This document shows, piece by piece, positions 36,872-48,391 of a stretch of 64,000 nt of DNA (within the stretch, counting starts at the first letter, position 1; each line of letters opens with the position of its first letter). The stretch lies in assembly GCF_008831285.2 (NCBI RefSeq), contig NC_045142.1:23435300-23499299 (forward strand), in the 5' to 3' direction. A model generated the notes under the pieces. It saw only the letters and a program-made list of their open reading frames with translations, did not search any database and was not told where the DNA came from. A program made the position numbers and the translations under genes. The stretch comes from Nymphaea colorata. Taxonomy: Eukaryota > Streptophyta > Magnoliopsida > Nymphaeales > Nymphaeaceae.

Positions 36872-38887
36872 TTCATTGAAATGTTTTCCATATGCATTCA
36901 ATGGGAAGAGAGCTAAGCACAAAACTCCTATTTGAAAAAGTGTGGATATAACTACCGCTCCTTTTCTACTTTAAGGAGCAAGAAGTTCTTGTGAATAATA
37001 TGTTTAGCATTCAAATCAATTTGTTATGACTTCAAAACTTTATCCTATCCATTTTCCAAATAAGCCAGCCAGATCTTGGTTCACAACTGTACCCAGCTCT
37101 TCTAGCTTAGCTTGCTCGAGCCCAGTTCATATTGATGCCTATTATTCGGTTTGAAAATCGGCTTGGTTGCGGCTGAGCCTTTGTGGTCATAGTGTTTCAT
37201 CACCCATAGAGGTTGATTTTTCACATGCCAACATATGTACAATCAGTTTCCATGGTTGGCATGCTTGCACTAAAAGACATGCAACAAAATACAGTTAGCT
37301 CAGTACTGTGGGAAACTTTGATTTGATAGATGAGAATCACTACTTAGTTGACATGAAAATTCACCAAAATTTTGTATCTCTTGTTACTGATTTAGGAGAC
37401 CGCAGTCATACTTTAAGGAGCCTGAGTGCGGAGAATGGAGATTGAGTTGCTTTATTATTAAAATAAAAGTACAAAATTGGTGTTTGTACACATGTCCCCG
37501 AGATCAGTGAAGATTTCAGTGTGGAGAATTTGATGCTTTTTTGGACTTTTTGGGATTCATGTATGTGTTCTTGTACTACAGTGTTTAGATCCAAACAGGC
37601 TAGTGCAGTAGCTCAAGCTAGGGAGCCATGCAAACTGTAACAGTTTCTGATAAAAAAGCAGTGAATCCTGGTGTTCTCTCTGAACTTGTTTGAGATTAAA
37701 GGAAATGGTTGTGGAAGAACTTAGAGGTTGATTGATTGCAAGAACAATTCTTGCAGGCACATGCTGCATCAAACAAGAGATGCGAAGAACACACAGAAAG
37801 TGCTTTGGAAGAACACTCTGTTTCTAACTAGCAATCAAACAAACTCATAAGCAATTACAGCTATCGACTTGACATGTTCTTCATAAACCTTAATCTGGCA
37901 AGGAGACGGAAGATTTTTTCTTGCCTGGAACACAATGACATAATTTTTTCTATACATCTTAAAACTTTCCAATAATACGGTGATTAATCTACAAAATTTC
38001 TTAAGCATTTGTACAGAATTGTGGTCGTTTCGACATCGACCAACCACATGAACCTGCCATTTAATCCACAGAGTTCTTGGTACACGCAGTTGCATGAAGT
38101 CCGATGCGACAAGCACTAGTGTTGGCTTGTATGGGCAATTGCACACACAAATTCACACAAATTGCTTATTTAGGTCTAAAATTTGAAGTATTTGTGCTCC
38201 TTAGCGAGAAATTTCTAGCTCTGCCACTGTCGGCAAACGCTCCATGTACTTCTCCGAGGTCGATTTAAGACCTTTCAATTGAAGAAGTTCACATGTTCAA
38301 TACCCAGGATGAGTTTCTTAGCATAATCTGACAGAGGTGTCTCTCACTCCAGCTTGGCAACCATTCAAAGGAAATTAATGAGAGGAAGAAAAAAAAAAAG
38401 GAAAATTGAACCAATGAAGGTGACTTCCTAGTCACAAACTTGCTAAATCAAGATGCTAAAACGTTCTTGCAATCCCCACCATCCATTTGTTCCAGTCTAA
38501 CCATCGTTCACTTAAGCTGTGGAGCCCATTATAAACATGATTTTGCGCGTGCTTTAGGGTAGTTAATCTCCACAATCAACGGCAAGTTGGTTCGATCTGC
38601 ATTTATGTTTGATGGCAAACCCTAATCATATATACACCACATTAACACATTATGAAGCAACCACAAGTTGATCCTTTTTTCTTTTGTGATGCCCATTATA
38701 GTATGCTTAATTTGAATATACATTTTTTTCGCAAATATTGAAGACCAAATTGTGCAATATCACCAACTCGTTAGTGGGTCTCCTTGTTGAGATTTTGCTT
38801 AATGATGCCATATAGAATAGTTTTAATTCCAAGTTAATATGCTCCGATCTGCTTGTGGTTCGGCATAGTTTAGCTTAGGTTGCGTTG

Positions 38888-38990
38888 GCTTGCACAAAGG
38901 GTTGATGCCCAGAAGAATCAAATCAGGGACTGCCCTTTTATCGGTTGCTTGTCTGACCAGCTACGCCAAACCCCACGAGGCCGTATCAAC
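38888..38990 (-). repeat. SINE-like fragment (tRNA-related), inverted
   Basis: The minus strand reads GGTTTGGCGTAGCTGGTCAG ... GATTTGATTCTTCTGGGC, matching the order of the copy at 36136-36235. A- and B-box resemblance is moderate. Confidence 0.45.
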
Positions 38991-39727
38991 TAGTTTTGTC
39001 GAGGGGAGCCACTAGAAAATCCATTTAGGTTAAGCAGCTATGGCGAGAACGTGCCCAATTGTATGTTGCTCTTATCAAAATGGATCACACTCACACAAAT
39101 AAGAATCTAACTTACCACATTGAATCAATTGGGTAGTGCCAACAAATTGGACTTAGAGACAGGTTCAGATTCACATGTTCAAAATACAAAAAGTGAACTC
39201 AAATCTCGCATCTTATATGTATTTAGAGGTACATATCTGTTGAATTTGATAAGAAAATTATCTACCAAATTCAATTACAGAACATACTAAACTCTTCATA
39301 TCAAACCTGACCAATCTGATTCAGATCAAATTGGAGAATGTTTGAACCATCTTGTATTCTTATGTCGATTCGAATACCAAAAACGAAACCCAGCTGTAAA
39401 ATTGAATTTGGGATTTTAAAACGAAATTCATATCAAGAGGCACTTGAAGTAAGGACAATGAGGAAGATGAGACAAAGAAATAGTCTGACCTACCTCGTTT
39501 TAGGGTAGGATTAAAATACTTTATAAGGGGCTTAACTTTCAGTGAAATGCCAAAAGCAGGTTCAAATTTCATGCGGCCTCACATAGAAACCAAACCTCTC
39601 TTCAAAAATGGTAGAACACGGGCTCCCATGTTAGCCACCGAACACAAAACCCAGCTTCTGGCCTGACACAACTTCGGCTTGAAGCCGCGGCCTAGCTCAT
39701 GATAAACACGCTTCAACATGCCTTGTT

Positions 39728-39760
<33 letters not shown>

Positions 39761-40573
39761 CGGAGGTCAGGCCGGCTGGTCAATGCGCTTGCTTGGCACT
39801 TAGAGCCATATATATGCACAAGTTCCCAGCCAAACCAGAAGTACCATGTGCACAAGAGAGAGAAAGAGAGAGAGGGGCATGGGAGAAGAGAGTTGGGGAC
39901 ATGAAGCCATGCATCAAGGGATGCTGCTAGTAAGGGAGTACAGACCTCACATGGACTCAAGCCAAAAAAACTGAGGCCAACTCCAAGAATTTTAAATACC
40001 AATAAAGAAATGGGTAGAGAAAGAGGGGTAGGTTTGTGTCCTTGAAGTGGCCTATTATATTAATGTCATGTGTACCAGAGAACTAGCGGTTTCGCCACAC
40101 ATTCTACAGTATCTGTATTTGATGATTTGATGACAGGAACGAGATTTCTGTCTTTTGTTTGAATCTCTCGACAGCTCACTGTAATGGAAAGAAGGTGAAA
40201 AAAAAAAAAAGATGAATTGAAGGAAGGCCAAAGAGTCACTTTCAGGGATTACCTAGAGAGAGAGGGTTGTTTCAATTATATGGATGGATGGTAAGACTTA
40301 GAACTTAGAAGGGGATGGGCAAGCTGTAGATGGTCTTTAGTTCGAGTCTCAAGGGCGTGTCTAGTGATGGATCAGCATTCAACTCCGGCTTTTTTTTGAG
40401 ATTTGACTCAGAAAAAAAGAGGAAGTTGGAATTATTATGCAGGACAAGAAAGTGGAAGGTTTTTTTGGCTCTCCACAGAGGTGGGCCAATGGATGAAAAA
40501 GTTTTTTCCGGATGATCATGATTTTCTCCGAGAACTGTAGAAGTCGGTCATTGCAACGAGGGAGGGATCAGAG

Positions 40574-40805
40574 AGAGATTCAGAGAAGAGTGAAGAGAGT
40601 ATCAAGTTGAAATGGAGACTTCCACTATGAAAAAGAAACGTGAGACAGAAATGGAGAGGGACTAGTGATAGAGTATCAAGTTGAAATGCGGACTTCAACC
40701 ATGAAAAAATTGAAAGATTGAGAGAGAGGGATGCAGGGAGCAGTAGCAAGCTGAAATAAATGCAGACTTTTGGTTGCGTTTGCCAGAGTTTCAACTATGA
40801 AACAC
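40574..40805. repeat. Degenerate tandem array (about 3 units) downstream of the CLE gene
   Basis: The words GTATCAAGTTGAAATG.GGACTTC..CTATGAAAAA occur near 40598-40630 and 40672-40710. A more diverged third unit (AGCAAGCTGAAATAAATGCA) lies near 40746-40805. Confidence 0.7.
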
Positions 40806-41117
40806 TGGAATACGAGAATGCAAATGTAAGAGAGAGAGAGACAAAGATAATGATTTCACAAAGCAATGGTGTCTTCTATTAGTCCATAAAACTCAATATG
40901 CGAGAGAGAGAGGTTGAAACACAAACTGGTACTTTGTCAATTTACCGACTTTCTATGAGAAATTGAAACAATAATTAGCTCTTAGAGAGCGAGAGAGAGA
41001 GAGAGAGAGGAAGTCATTTTTTCCGTTAATAAGTTATAACAATCAAATACAAGACTAATGCATACCCGTTTCTGTACAAAATTCTCCTCATCATCTGTGT
41101 CAGCCTCCTCTTCTTCA

Positions 41118-41348
41118 CTACCTGTTATGCAGAGGATCGGGGCACGAAGGTATGGACCTCTTGATGTCTGCGAAACCTCCAACAAATTCATGGGGCGCAG
41201 GCCTCCTCCCGATCTCCACCTTCCCCATCCTCACCACCTCATCGTAGCTCCCCACCACCAACTCTCTCCCTTCCACAGCAGCAAAACTCAGGAAGATCAT
41301 CATCACAAGACAGGAAAACCCCAATCTTCTCTTCAAGCTAATTGCCAT
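41118..41348 (-). CDS. CLE: CLE-family prepropeptide, 76 aa, with altered peptide motif
   Basis: CLE genes encode small secreted precursors cleaved to 12-13 residue peptides that signal through LRR receptor kinases to control meristem and vascular growth. The chosen start is the ATG at 41348 (MAISLKRRLGF); the TTG two codons upstream is not used. A signal peptide is clear (basic start, then CLVMMIFLSFAAVEG). A variable middle ends with KRSIPSCPDPLHNR and the stop. The terminal dodecapeptide RSIPSCPDPLHN fits the CLE pattern (R.xP.GP.P.H.) except that position 6, normally Gly, is Cys (TGC). The gene is intronless, as most CLE genes are. The family call is strong; whether the peptide is active is uncertain. 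Confidence 0.85.
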   Translation of the reverse strand: MAISLKRRLGFSCLVMMIFLSFAAVEGRELVVGSYDEVVRMGKVEIGRRPAPHEFVGGFADIKRSIPSCPDPLHNR

Positions 41349-41400
41349 TGTCAATCTCCCCTTCCTTCAGAGACCAACCAACCAGAGGCAGAGTCAGAGC

Positions 41401-41574
41401 CAGAGACAGAGAGAGTTGCTACTTGTTTTTCATGAAGAAGAATCAAATGGGCACAAGTGTACTCTCCTTCTTTTAAACCAGAAGGGAGAGGGAGAGACAG
41501 AGAGCGTTGCTAATGAAGAACAATCAAATGGGCAGAATGGTATTCTGCTTAATTTGAATCAGAAGCGAGAGAAG
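41401..41574. repeat. Degenerate duplication in the CLE 5' flank
   Basis: AGAGACAGAGAG.GTTGCTA, then GAAGAA.AATCAAATGGGCA, then ...CAGAAG.GAGAG occurs at 41401-41490 and again, diverged and shortened, at 41491-41574. It falls in the likely promoter or 5' UTR of the minus-strand CLE gene. Confidence 0.75.
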
Positions 41575-41966
41575 AGCAATTTTGGGGAGAGAAAAAGTGG
41601 AAATGGGTGCAGATATTTGATGGGGTTGGGGATGTTCGGAAGGGAAGAGGCTCTTAAAGAGTAGCTGCTTTCAAACAGTCTAGTAACAGCTAGCGGTTTC
41701 CACGTGAAGCCAGCCGGCTGAATGCGCTTGTTTTCAATAATGACTTTTCCAAATCCAGCCTCCGATGATCTAAAAGATTGTGAAAAAGGATTTTGTTGGT
41801 ATATGACTTTTCAATCCTGTTCATGTGATTGAAGGACTTGTTCATCAGGTAGGCAATGGTTTGTCAGTTTTTGGTCCAAACTGCAATAATAGGAGCACCA
41901 AAAAATGTCTCCACATTACTATTCTTTGTCCTTCCATTCTTACCATCTTGGAACTTTGACTGAAAT

Positions 41967-41969
<3 letters not shown>

Positions 41970-41998
<29 letters not shown>
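41970..41998. repeat. (TA)n microsatellite
   Basis: A pure AT run. Confidence 0.95.
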
Positions 41999-41999
<1 letters not shown>

Positions 42000-42001
<2 letters not shown>

Positions 42002-42800
42002 ATATTGGGTAATTAAAATTAAAATTTATCACTAAGCACAATTGCAATACGAGTATTAGCAATGATTTATGCTGCAACAATCGTTTATGGTATTTTTAAC
42101 AACCATGTATGATGTTTTAAGTGACATAGGTTAAATTTGTAGCAAGACATTAAAATAAGAAATCTTATATTTGAGAAGAACTTATCTGTAATAAACTTCG
42201 TTACATAGAAGAACCAATATGTTAATATAATCCATCATGTCTCCATGTGGGCAACTGCCCTCACAAGCCCACATTTAGCTCAGCCTCTCCATAGATCCTT
42301 TTGCTAAACTCATAGTAAATAGTAATAACACATGATCTCTTTATCTCTTTCTTGGCTCAAAATTTAAAATTTGACTCTAAAAGATACTATGAGCCATTGC
42401 TAAAAGCACAATGAACTGTCACTAATGCTCTTATAAAAACTGACTTTTAGTAATAGACATATATATATATATAAATCAGCTACCTCTGTGGCTATGCAAC
42501 TGTAATTTTTAAAATTTTGCGTTGCTAAAACCGTTGTACGTAGTGCATTAGCAACGTCTAGTGATGGAACACACATTTTAGAACAGTTTTTAACCCAAAA
42601 ACAAAAACTACATACAACCACAGAGATAGCTGTCAGATTCAATTTTCTTAATGCTACCAGATGGTTAAATATTTAAAGTTTCATTGTTAGAAGCATTATA
42701 AACCAATGTTGAAAAACACAGTAAACCACATAATAAACCGCTGCTAATGCAACCATGGCATGGTCCATTTAGTGACGGTTGCCAACAATTTTGTCATCCG
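42000..42800. mobile_element. Possible DNA-transposon (CACTA/Mutator-like) remnant
   Basis: Words such as TAGCAATGATTTATGCTGCA and ATCGTTTATGG on the left face inverted words such as ATAAACCGCTGCTAATGCAA, TATAAACCAATGTTG and GTGACGGTTGCC on the right. Such subterminal repeats in opposite orientation are typical of CACTA-type and similar plant elements. No transposase frame and no exact terminal inverted repeats were found. Confidence 0.35.
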
Positions 42801-43584
42801 GTAACATTCGGCTGCCGGCTGATTTCAATTGCATCTCGCGGTATTATGGAGGAGTTGGACGGTTGGACAGAGAAATCCACAAATTCTGTATTTATAATGA
42901 CCTTAGCTGCAGAAATAATGCATGAGATGTGGATGGGTCAGACTCTTTTGTTTGATAATGTTGACAAGTTGCTTGTACCAAGTGCGATACATTGTCTTTT
43001 CTGTTAGTAAGGAAGATGAGGTTACTAATTTTTAATTTATATTGGTTAGTGATTGGTTCAGCCTTTATTAGATTTGGATTTGGACTCAGACCCGAAACCA
43101 TATTCAGATTTTATTTGTTTAAAATTGAATTCGGGTTTGACTTACATAGGATCCAATACGTATATGTAATGTGGAAATCTCTTTATTGGATTTAAGTGGG
43201 TAACACCGGCAGAATCTTAATCAGATTAACACATAATTATTTGCGTTCAATCCATTTATGTACTTAATCCCTATGGCTGCAAATTTTCTAGTTATTGTAC
43301 TATAGTTGGTCTGGTGGCGCGAAGAAGATGAACTCACTCTCGATTCGCATGGTTATTATGCTCTTACACTACGTGGGTTGCAGCGCAATACTAAGATGAA
43401 GATACACCTTCTTCTCAACAGGCACTAACGCAGCTCTGGATCTTTGGGGGTGGGGAAGAGGTTCATAGTTCTCTCCTTTTATTCATTTTGATAAGAGCAT
43501 ATAAGGTGTGTTGCATAAAAACAAAACATGATATAATTTGATACAACTCAGGCCGGACACAACGTTAGACCCCTGAAAAAGTTG

Positions 43585-43783
43585 GGGTGAAACCAGAATT
43601 TTTTCATGAGGGCGGCTGAATTAAAGTTTGTAAAATTTTAACACAGGCCGAAGTATCATTTTTCAAAATTTTATATAAAACAAATAAAAAAATTTAAAAT
43701 TCACATGTTTTTTTTTTTTTTAAAAAAAAAAGTTGAGTGGGGTAGGGCCCATGCAAGCCTCCCTTGGCTTCACCCCTCGGAAA
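43585..43783 (-). repeat. Interspersed repeat (GGCGGAGCCAAGG family), copy 3, inverted
   Basis: An AT-rich body with TTTTATATAAAACAAATAAA, ending GGTAGGGCCCATGCAAGCCT followed by CCCTTGGCTTCACCCCT. It matches the copies at 14306, 18630 and 44764. Confidence 0.6.
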
Positions 43784-44197
43784 TAGGGAAAATGGGGGAG
43801 GGGACCTAAAGCCTTCTTTTTTAGGTAGTGGAGTGTTAACCTCCCGTCTTAAAAAACATTGTATAATGTCCATTCGCTTCGAAATCTAGTTTGAGCCATT
43901 TGAGGGGCCTTTGATATACCCATAATCATAGAATTTTAGAATCAAAATGCTCAATTTTTAAGAAATTGAAATTATTGAACAAAAGAGGTATTTTTATTTC
44001 TAGAATTGGAAAATTAAAACCTAGAATTTTGATTTGTTTTCGATTTGAAAAGGAATTATGGTTATCGAATTTTTCGTTTTTGAATCAAAATTCCAAACCA
44101 TGAAACGCCGAGGAGACATTTAGTGAAGTATTTTTTTTATTTCACATTTAGCAAAGTATGTTCTTTCATTTTTGTGAAAAAACAAGACCAGAAGAGT

Positions 44198-44428
44198 AAG
44201 AATATTGGCATTCATAATTTTTGGTTGGTATGATTTTAAAACTAGGCAAACAATTATTAAATTTCTCTGACAAGCAAAAAGCTTTTTGTAATTGCAATTT
44301 GCTAGGATTTTAAAGCTAAGAATATTGGCATTCATAATTTTTGGTTGGTATGATTTTAAAACTAGGCAAACAATTATTAAATTTCTCTGACAAGCAAAAG
44401 GTTTTTTGTAATTGCAATTTGCTAGGAG
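44198..44428. repeat. 120-bp tandem duplication
   Basis: TAAGAATATTGGCATTCATA through TTGCAATTTGCTAGGA occurs twice at an exact 120-bp step with only about two base differences, indicating a recent event. Confidence 0.95.
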
Positions 44429-44763
44429 AACCGATGTCCTGGTTGTATGCCGGAGAAGAGGCGATGCGTCATTTCTTCGTGTTCCCAGCAATGGCGCCAT
44501 TAAAATACAGAGCTGCCCTACTTCTGTCTCCCCCTCCACCCCCAAATCATGGAGCTCTGGTTGACCCTTTCCTGGTCATCTCTCTTTCTCTCTCTACCGC
44601 CATTAACATGTTTGTCTCTGCTTTTCCAAGCTCACGTCTACCTAATCACTCCTTTTAACTTCTTCTTTCTACTCTTTGTTCTAAATTGATTCTTTGCTTT
44701 TCGTTTTTTTTTACAATCTAGGGTTTTTGAATGGTGCAAGAAGTTACATGTGTTGGGTGGACT

Positions 44764-44942
44764 CAGGGGCGGAGCCAAGGTAGGGCCAGCTTGGCCTTGA
44801 CCCCAGCTCAATTAAAAAAAAAATTACATGTAAATTTAAAAAAATTTCACTTGTTCTATATAAAAATTTTGAAAACTGATATTTTGACTCTAGTCAAAAT
44901 TTAAAAACTTTAATTCGAGAAAAATTTTTTGTTCCACCCCTG
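44764..44942 (+). repeat. Interspersed repeat (GGCGGAGCCAAGG family), copy 4
   Basis: It begins GGGGCGGAGCCAAGGTAGGG, has TTGTTCTATATAAAAATTTT and TTTTGACTCTAGTCAAAA in the body, and ends TTCCACCCCTGG. This is the clearest copy and gives approximate family limits of 180 bp. Confidence 0.65.
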
Positions 44943-46924
44943 GATGGATTTACTATGGTTGATGGTAGTAAGAAATATTAATATCATGCTTCATATCTTT
45001 CTATAGCAAAATAATTGACATCCTTCAAATGGCTTTCCTTTAATGGGCAGTCAAAGTTGGTAGCTGGCCCTGTTCCTAACTCATAAAATGTTTTGATAAT
45101 ATGTGCTTTGTGTGTGTTGTTGCTTGCATGCACGCATGAGGTTGTGTGTGAAGCTCAAGGGCTCAAGATTTTTTTTCCTTAGTTGGGGGCCATAGATATT
45201 CAAAGAAATTTCTAAAATTTTTTCAATGGAAAAGGTATATTTTTGGAAATTCCATGTTAACAATTTTGAAAGTGCAAATTAAGTAATTTTTTTACTTTTT
45301 CCAAATATAGTGCCATGTATGTACTTTGAAATGCATGATCCCACCAATGGGTTAACACCCTTTAGATAATCAATAGTAAAAAAACATCAATGTGTAAATA
45401 AACAAATAATTAAGTAAATGGTTATGAAAAATAATGAAAATAAGTAATTTATATGAGTATGTGGGCAATTGCCCACACAAGCTCACATGAGAACCACAGC
45501 CAAACTCTAAAGTTAAAGTGATGGAACAATCGTTAGCAACCAACGGGCCAACTTGTTGGTCCCCTAGTTGCCATATGGTCAAAACATGGCCCACCCATGA
45601 GGTGTTTAACATTAATTTGGTTGGTGTTTTGTACAAACATTATATATATATATGAACGAATAATAGAGCTAAGAGGCCAACCCCCAAATTTGAAAAAAAA
45701 AAAAATGTTATAATTTAGAAATAAATTAATCCCTACTAAACTTTCCAAACATATGTTTAGAAAATTCGAAAATCCTTTAAAAAAAATTGAAAAAAAAAAC
45801 CTCCAAATTGTTTCATGTATAAAAAAACAAGAATTATTTATTATATTTTATACAACTAGCGCCAAGCCCACGTACATGCTCCTGACAGCCTTGTCAACGT
45901 ATTGATGATAGTACACTAATCAAAGTACACTGGCAAAAAAAAAAACGATCCTGACTGTATATCCGTAATAAGCAAGCGGTAAAAATGAAAAAGAAAGGGT
46001 ACCAAGTTGAATTTTCAGTTTCCAAGGTTTTTCTAAAGTATTGGCAGTTGAAGATACATGTATGGATCTGCCTCAAAAAGTGGGACAAATTTGTGAAACA
46101 TTTTTTAAAGCATCCAATGAATCTAACAAATTTTTTGGTTAGATGCATGGAACATAATATAAGATTGTTGTTCCCAAACGGCCCCGATAAAGAACGGGCC
46201 ATGATAAGAACAATGTGTTTGATGAAAGACATCTTTCTGTTGCCACATAAACATATGGCATTTAATTGTTGGATCTAAAATTATGTCCATAATCATACCG
46301 AAGTTTTGAAACAAGAACATTATGTTTTTGAACAATGTGTTCTAAGAACATGCAATTTAAACAAACAACGTTCTTCTTATCAAACAGTTGTGAAAGATTC
46401 GGTCTTATCGTCCATATATATGTTTATGAACAGTTGTGAATTTCATCTTTCAATGTGAACTTTACAAATTGATCTCATATGTGTGGTCTCTATCTTAAGA
46501 ATAAACTCTTGAAATCATGTTTCTCTAGCAAAAAGAATAATCGTCATGACCAGTTGACCTATTTCATCAATTCACTGTGTATTCCTAGTAAATAGATTAT
46601 CTAATAACATGAATGTTACTTTTATGTGCTTAAATTCTTTAAAAATTTGTCAAAGTTTGCAAAACTGAACTTCTCATGCGTTCCTACAAAAGAAGGGACC
46701 TATCTCTCTCTTTTTTTCTCTCACTCATTCTCTCACTCAATGATGGGTAGCACGACCGGTCAGGTTGGGTAGCATGTTGTAGTCACATCCTCAATGCAAT
46801 TCTTAAAGGGCGCTATCCTCATGGTATTAAGGAGTATTGATCTTGAGATCAAGGATGTCATTATGGCGACCAAGTAGACAGGTTCTTTTACCTTTGTCCT
46901 TGTTTTTCGTCCTCTCCTCTCCTC

Positions 46925-47037
<113 letters not shown>

Positions 47038-47166
47038 CATGAGCTGGGTACTTAAGTAGTTCCTGGGCGGAGAAATCATAGGATCACTAGCTAGGTCTTG
47101 CCTGTGGCACTAACCGACCGGCTGCCGACACCTAGATTTTACCCTGCCACCTGTAGCTGATGGGAT

Positions 47167-47170
<4 letters not shown>

Positions 47171-47250
<80 letters not shown>

Positions 47251-47251
47251 G
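47171..47251. repeat. (CT)n(GT)n(GA)n compound microsatellite
   Basis: A CT run, a GT run and a GA run follow each other. The CT and GA arms are complementary and could fold into a hairpin with the GT run as loop. Confidence 0.95.
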
Positions 47252-47644
47252 TACTTTGTGGGAGGTTATAGATTTTGGGCCTATAAGCTCCTTGCTGGAA
47301 TGAAAAGGAGATTGCTTCACAGACAGGGAGTTGCAACAAACTGTCATGAAGCCAAAGGCTGTCAAATAATGGTTCTGGTTCTGTGGCCCACCTGAGTTTA
47401 CTTCATATCAACTATGCCTTCACCAATCAGAGAACCTAAAACTGTTCGGGTTCTGATCTGAAATCCAGTAACCCGATTTGAGTTACTTGAGCTCCATATT
47501 CAAAACTAGGATTCACACCAGATCCAGTTCTAAGTTCAAAATTCGATTCTTCGAGCTTTGTCCGATCGTAAAATCCAAATCGAGACGCATGAGAATATTG
47601 GGTGATAAACTAGTCTCATCCTAGCCCTCTAGAATCACATTGTG

Positions 47645-47800
47645 CCGGAGCCAGAAATTTTTTGCTAACAGACACTAATACAGAATAACCAAATTTTAGA
47701 CCCTTTAAATACATAGCAAAACGGTAGCGGGGCACTAAGATGTAAATAAGAAATTTGTGTAAGTCCGCATAGGCAAGTACCCACATGAGCCCACACTTGT
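47645..47800 (+). repeat. Interspersed repeat (GGAGCCAGAAATTT family), second copy
   Basis: GCCGGAGCCAGAAATTTTTT at the start and AGTCCGCATAGGCAAGTACC plus CACATGAGCCCACAC at the end mirror the copy at 11388-11510. Confidence 0.5.
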
Positions 47801-48294
47801 TTCCGCGGTTGACCGATAAATCAAATCAATTTATTACTGATTTGATTCGAATCAGCCGATTTAGACCGACTTTGACTACACGGTTTCGGATTGAACTATG
47901 ATTAGTGGCAAATGCAAATATAAGGGAATCCAATTTGATAATTTTTTAAAAAAAAGTAATGGCATGATTATGTGAGAGCCAAGGCTGGAAGGTTGGATTG
48001 CAGATTTGCTTCGAACTCAATCCCAAAGTTTCATATTTATACACCAAACTTGTGAGTGGCTTGGGCTCTCAACTAGATAGTAGAATGAAATACTTCTCCT
48101 ACTTTTCTGGAAAATAAAATACTTCTCCTACTTACCCGAAAATCACTTCATACTAAGAGACTCATCGGTCATATCACATGAGACGTAAAACCCTCAAGAG
48201 CATTTCTCTATCACTTTGGTCTTGTCCTGCATTGGTTTAAAGAGGGAGTATGCACCTTCCAGATTTGAACTAGCAATTGGCTACGTAAAATTGA

Positions 48295-48387
<93 letters not shown>
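48295..48387. repeat. (AC)n(AT)n compound microsatellite
   Basis: An AC run of about 23 bp is followed by an uninterrupted AT run of about 70 bp, the longest in the window. Confidence 0.97.

Positions 48388-48391
<4 letters not shown>

Larger units (their letters stand above)
33279..41117. other. Intergenic region between SEC20 and the CLE gene
   Basis: About 7.8 kb with no supported gene. It holds (TA)n runs at 33677-33698, 34041-34067 and 39730-39757, a (CT)n run at 36840-36868, a 60-bp tandem duplication at about 36222-36343, several SINE-like pieces, an inverted interspersed repeat near 38115-38230, and degenerate tandem units at 40574-40805. Confidence 0.6.
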
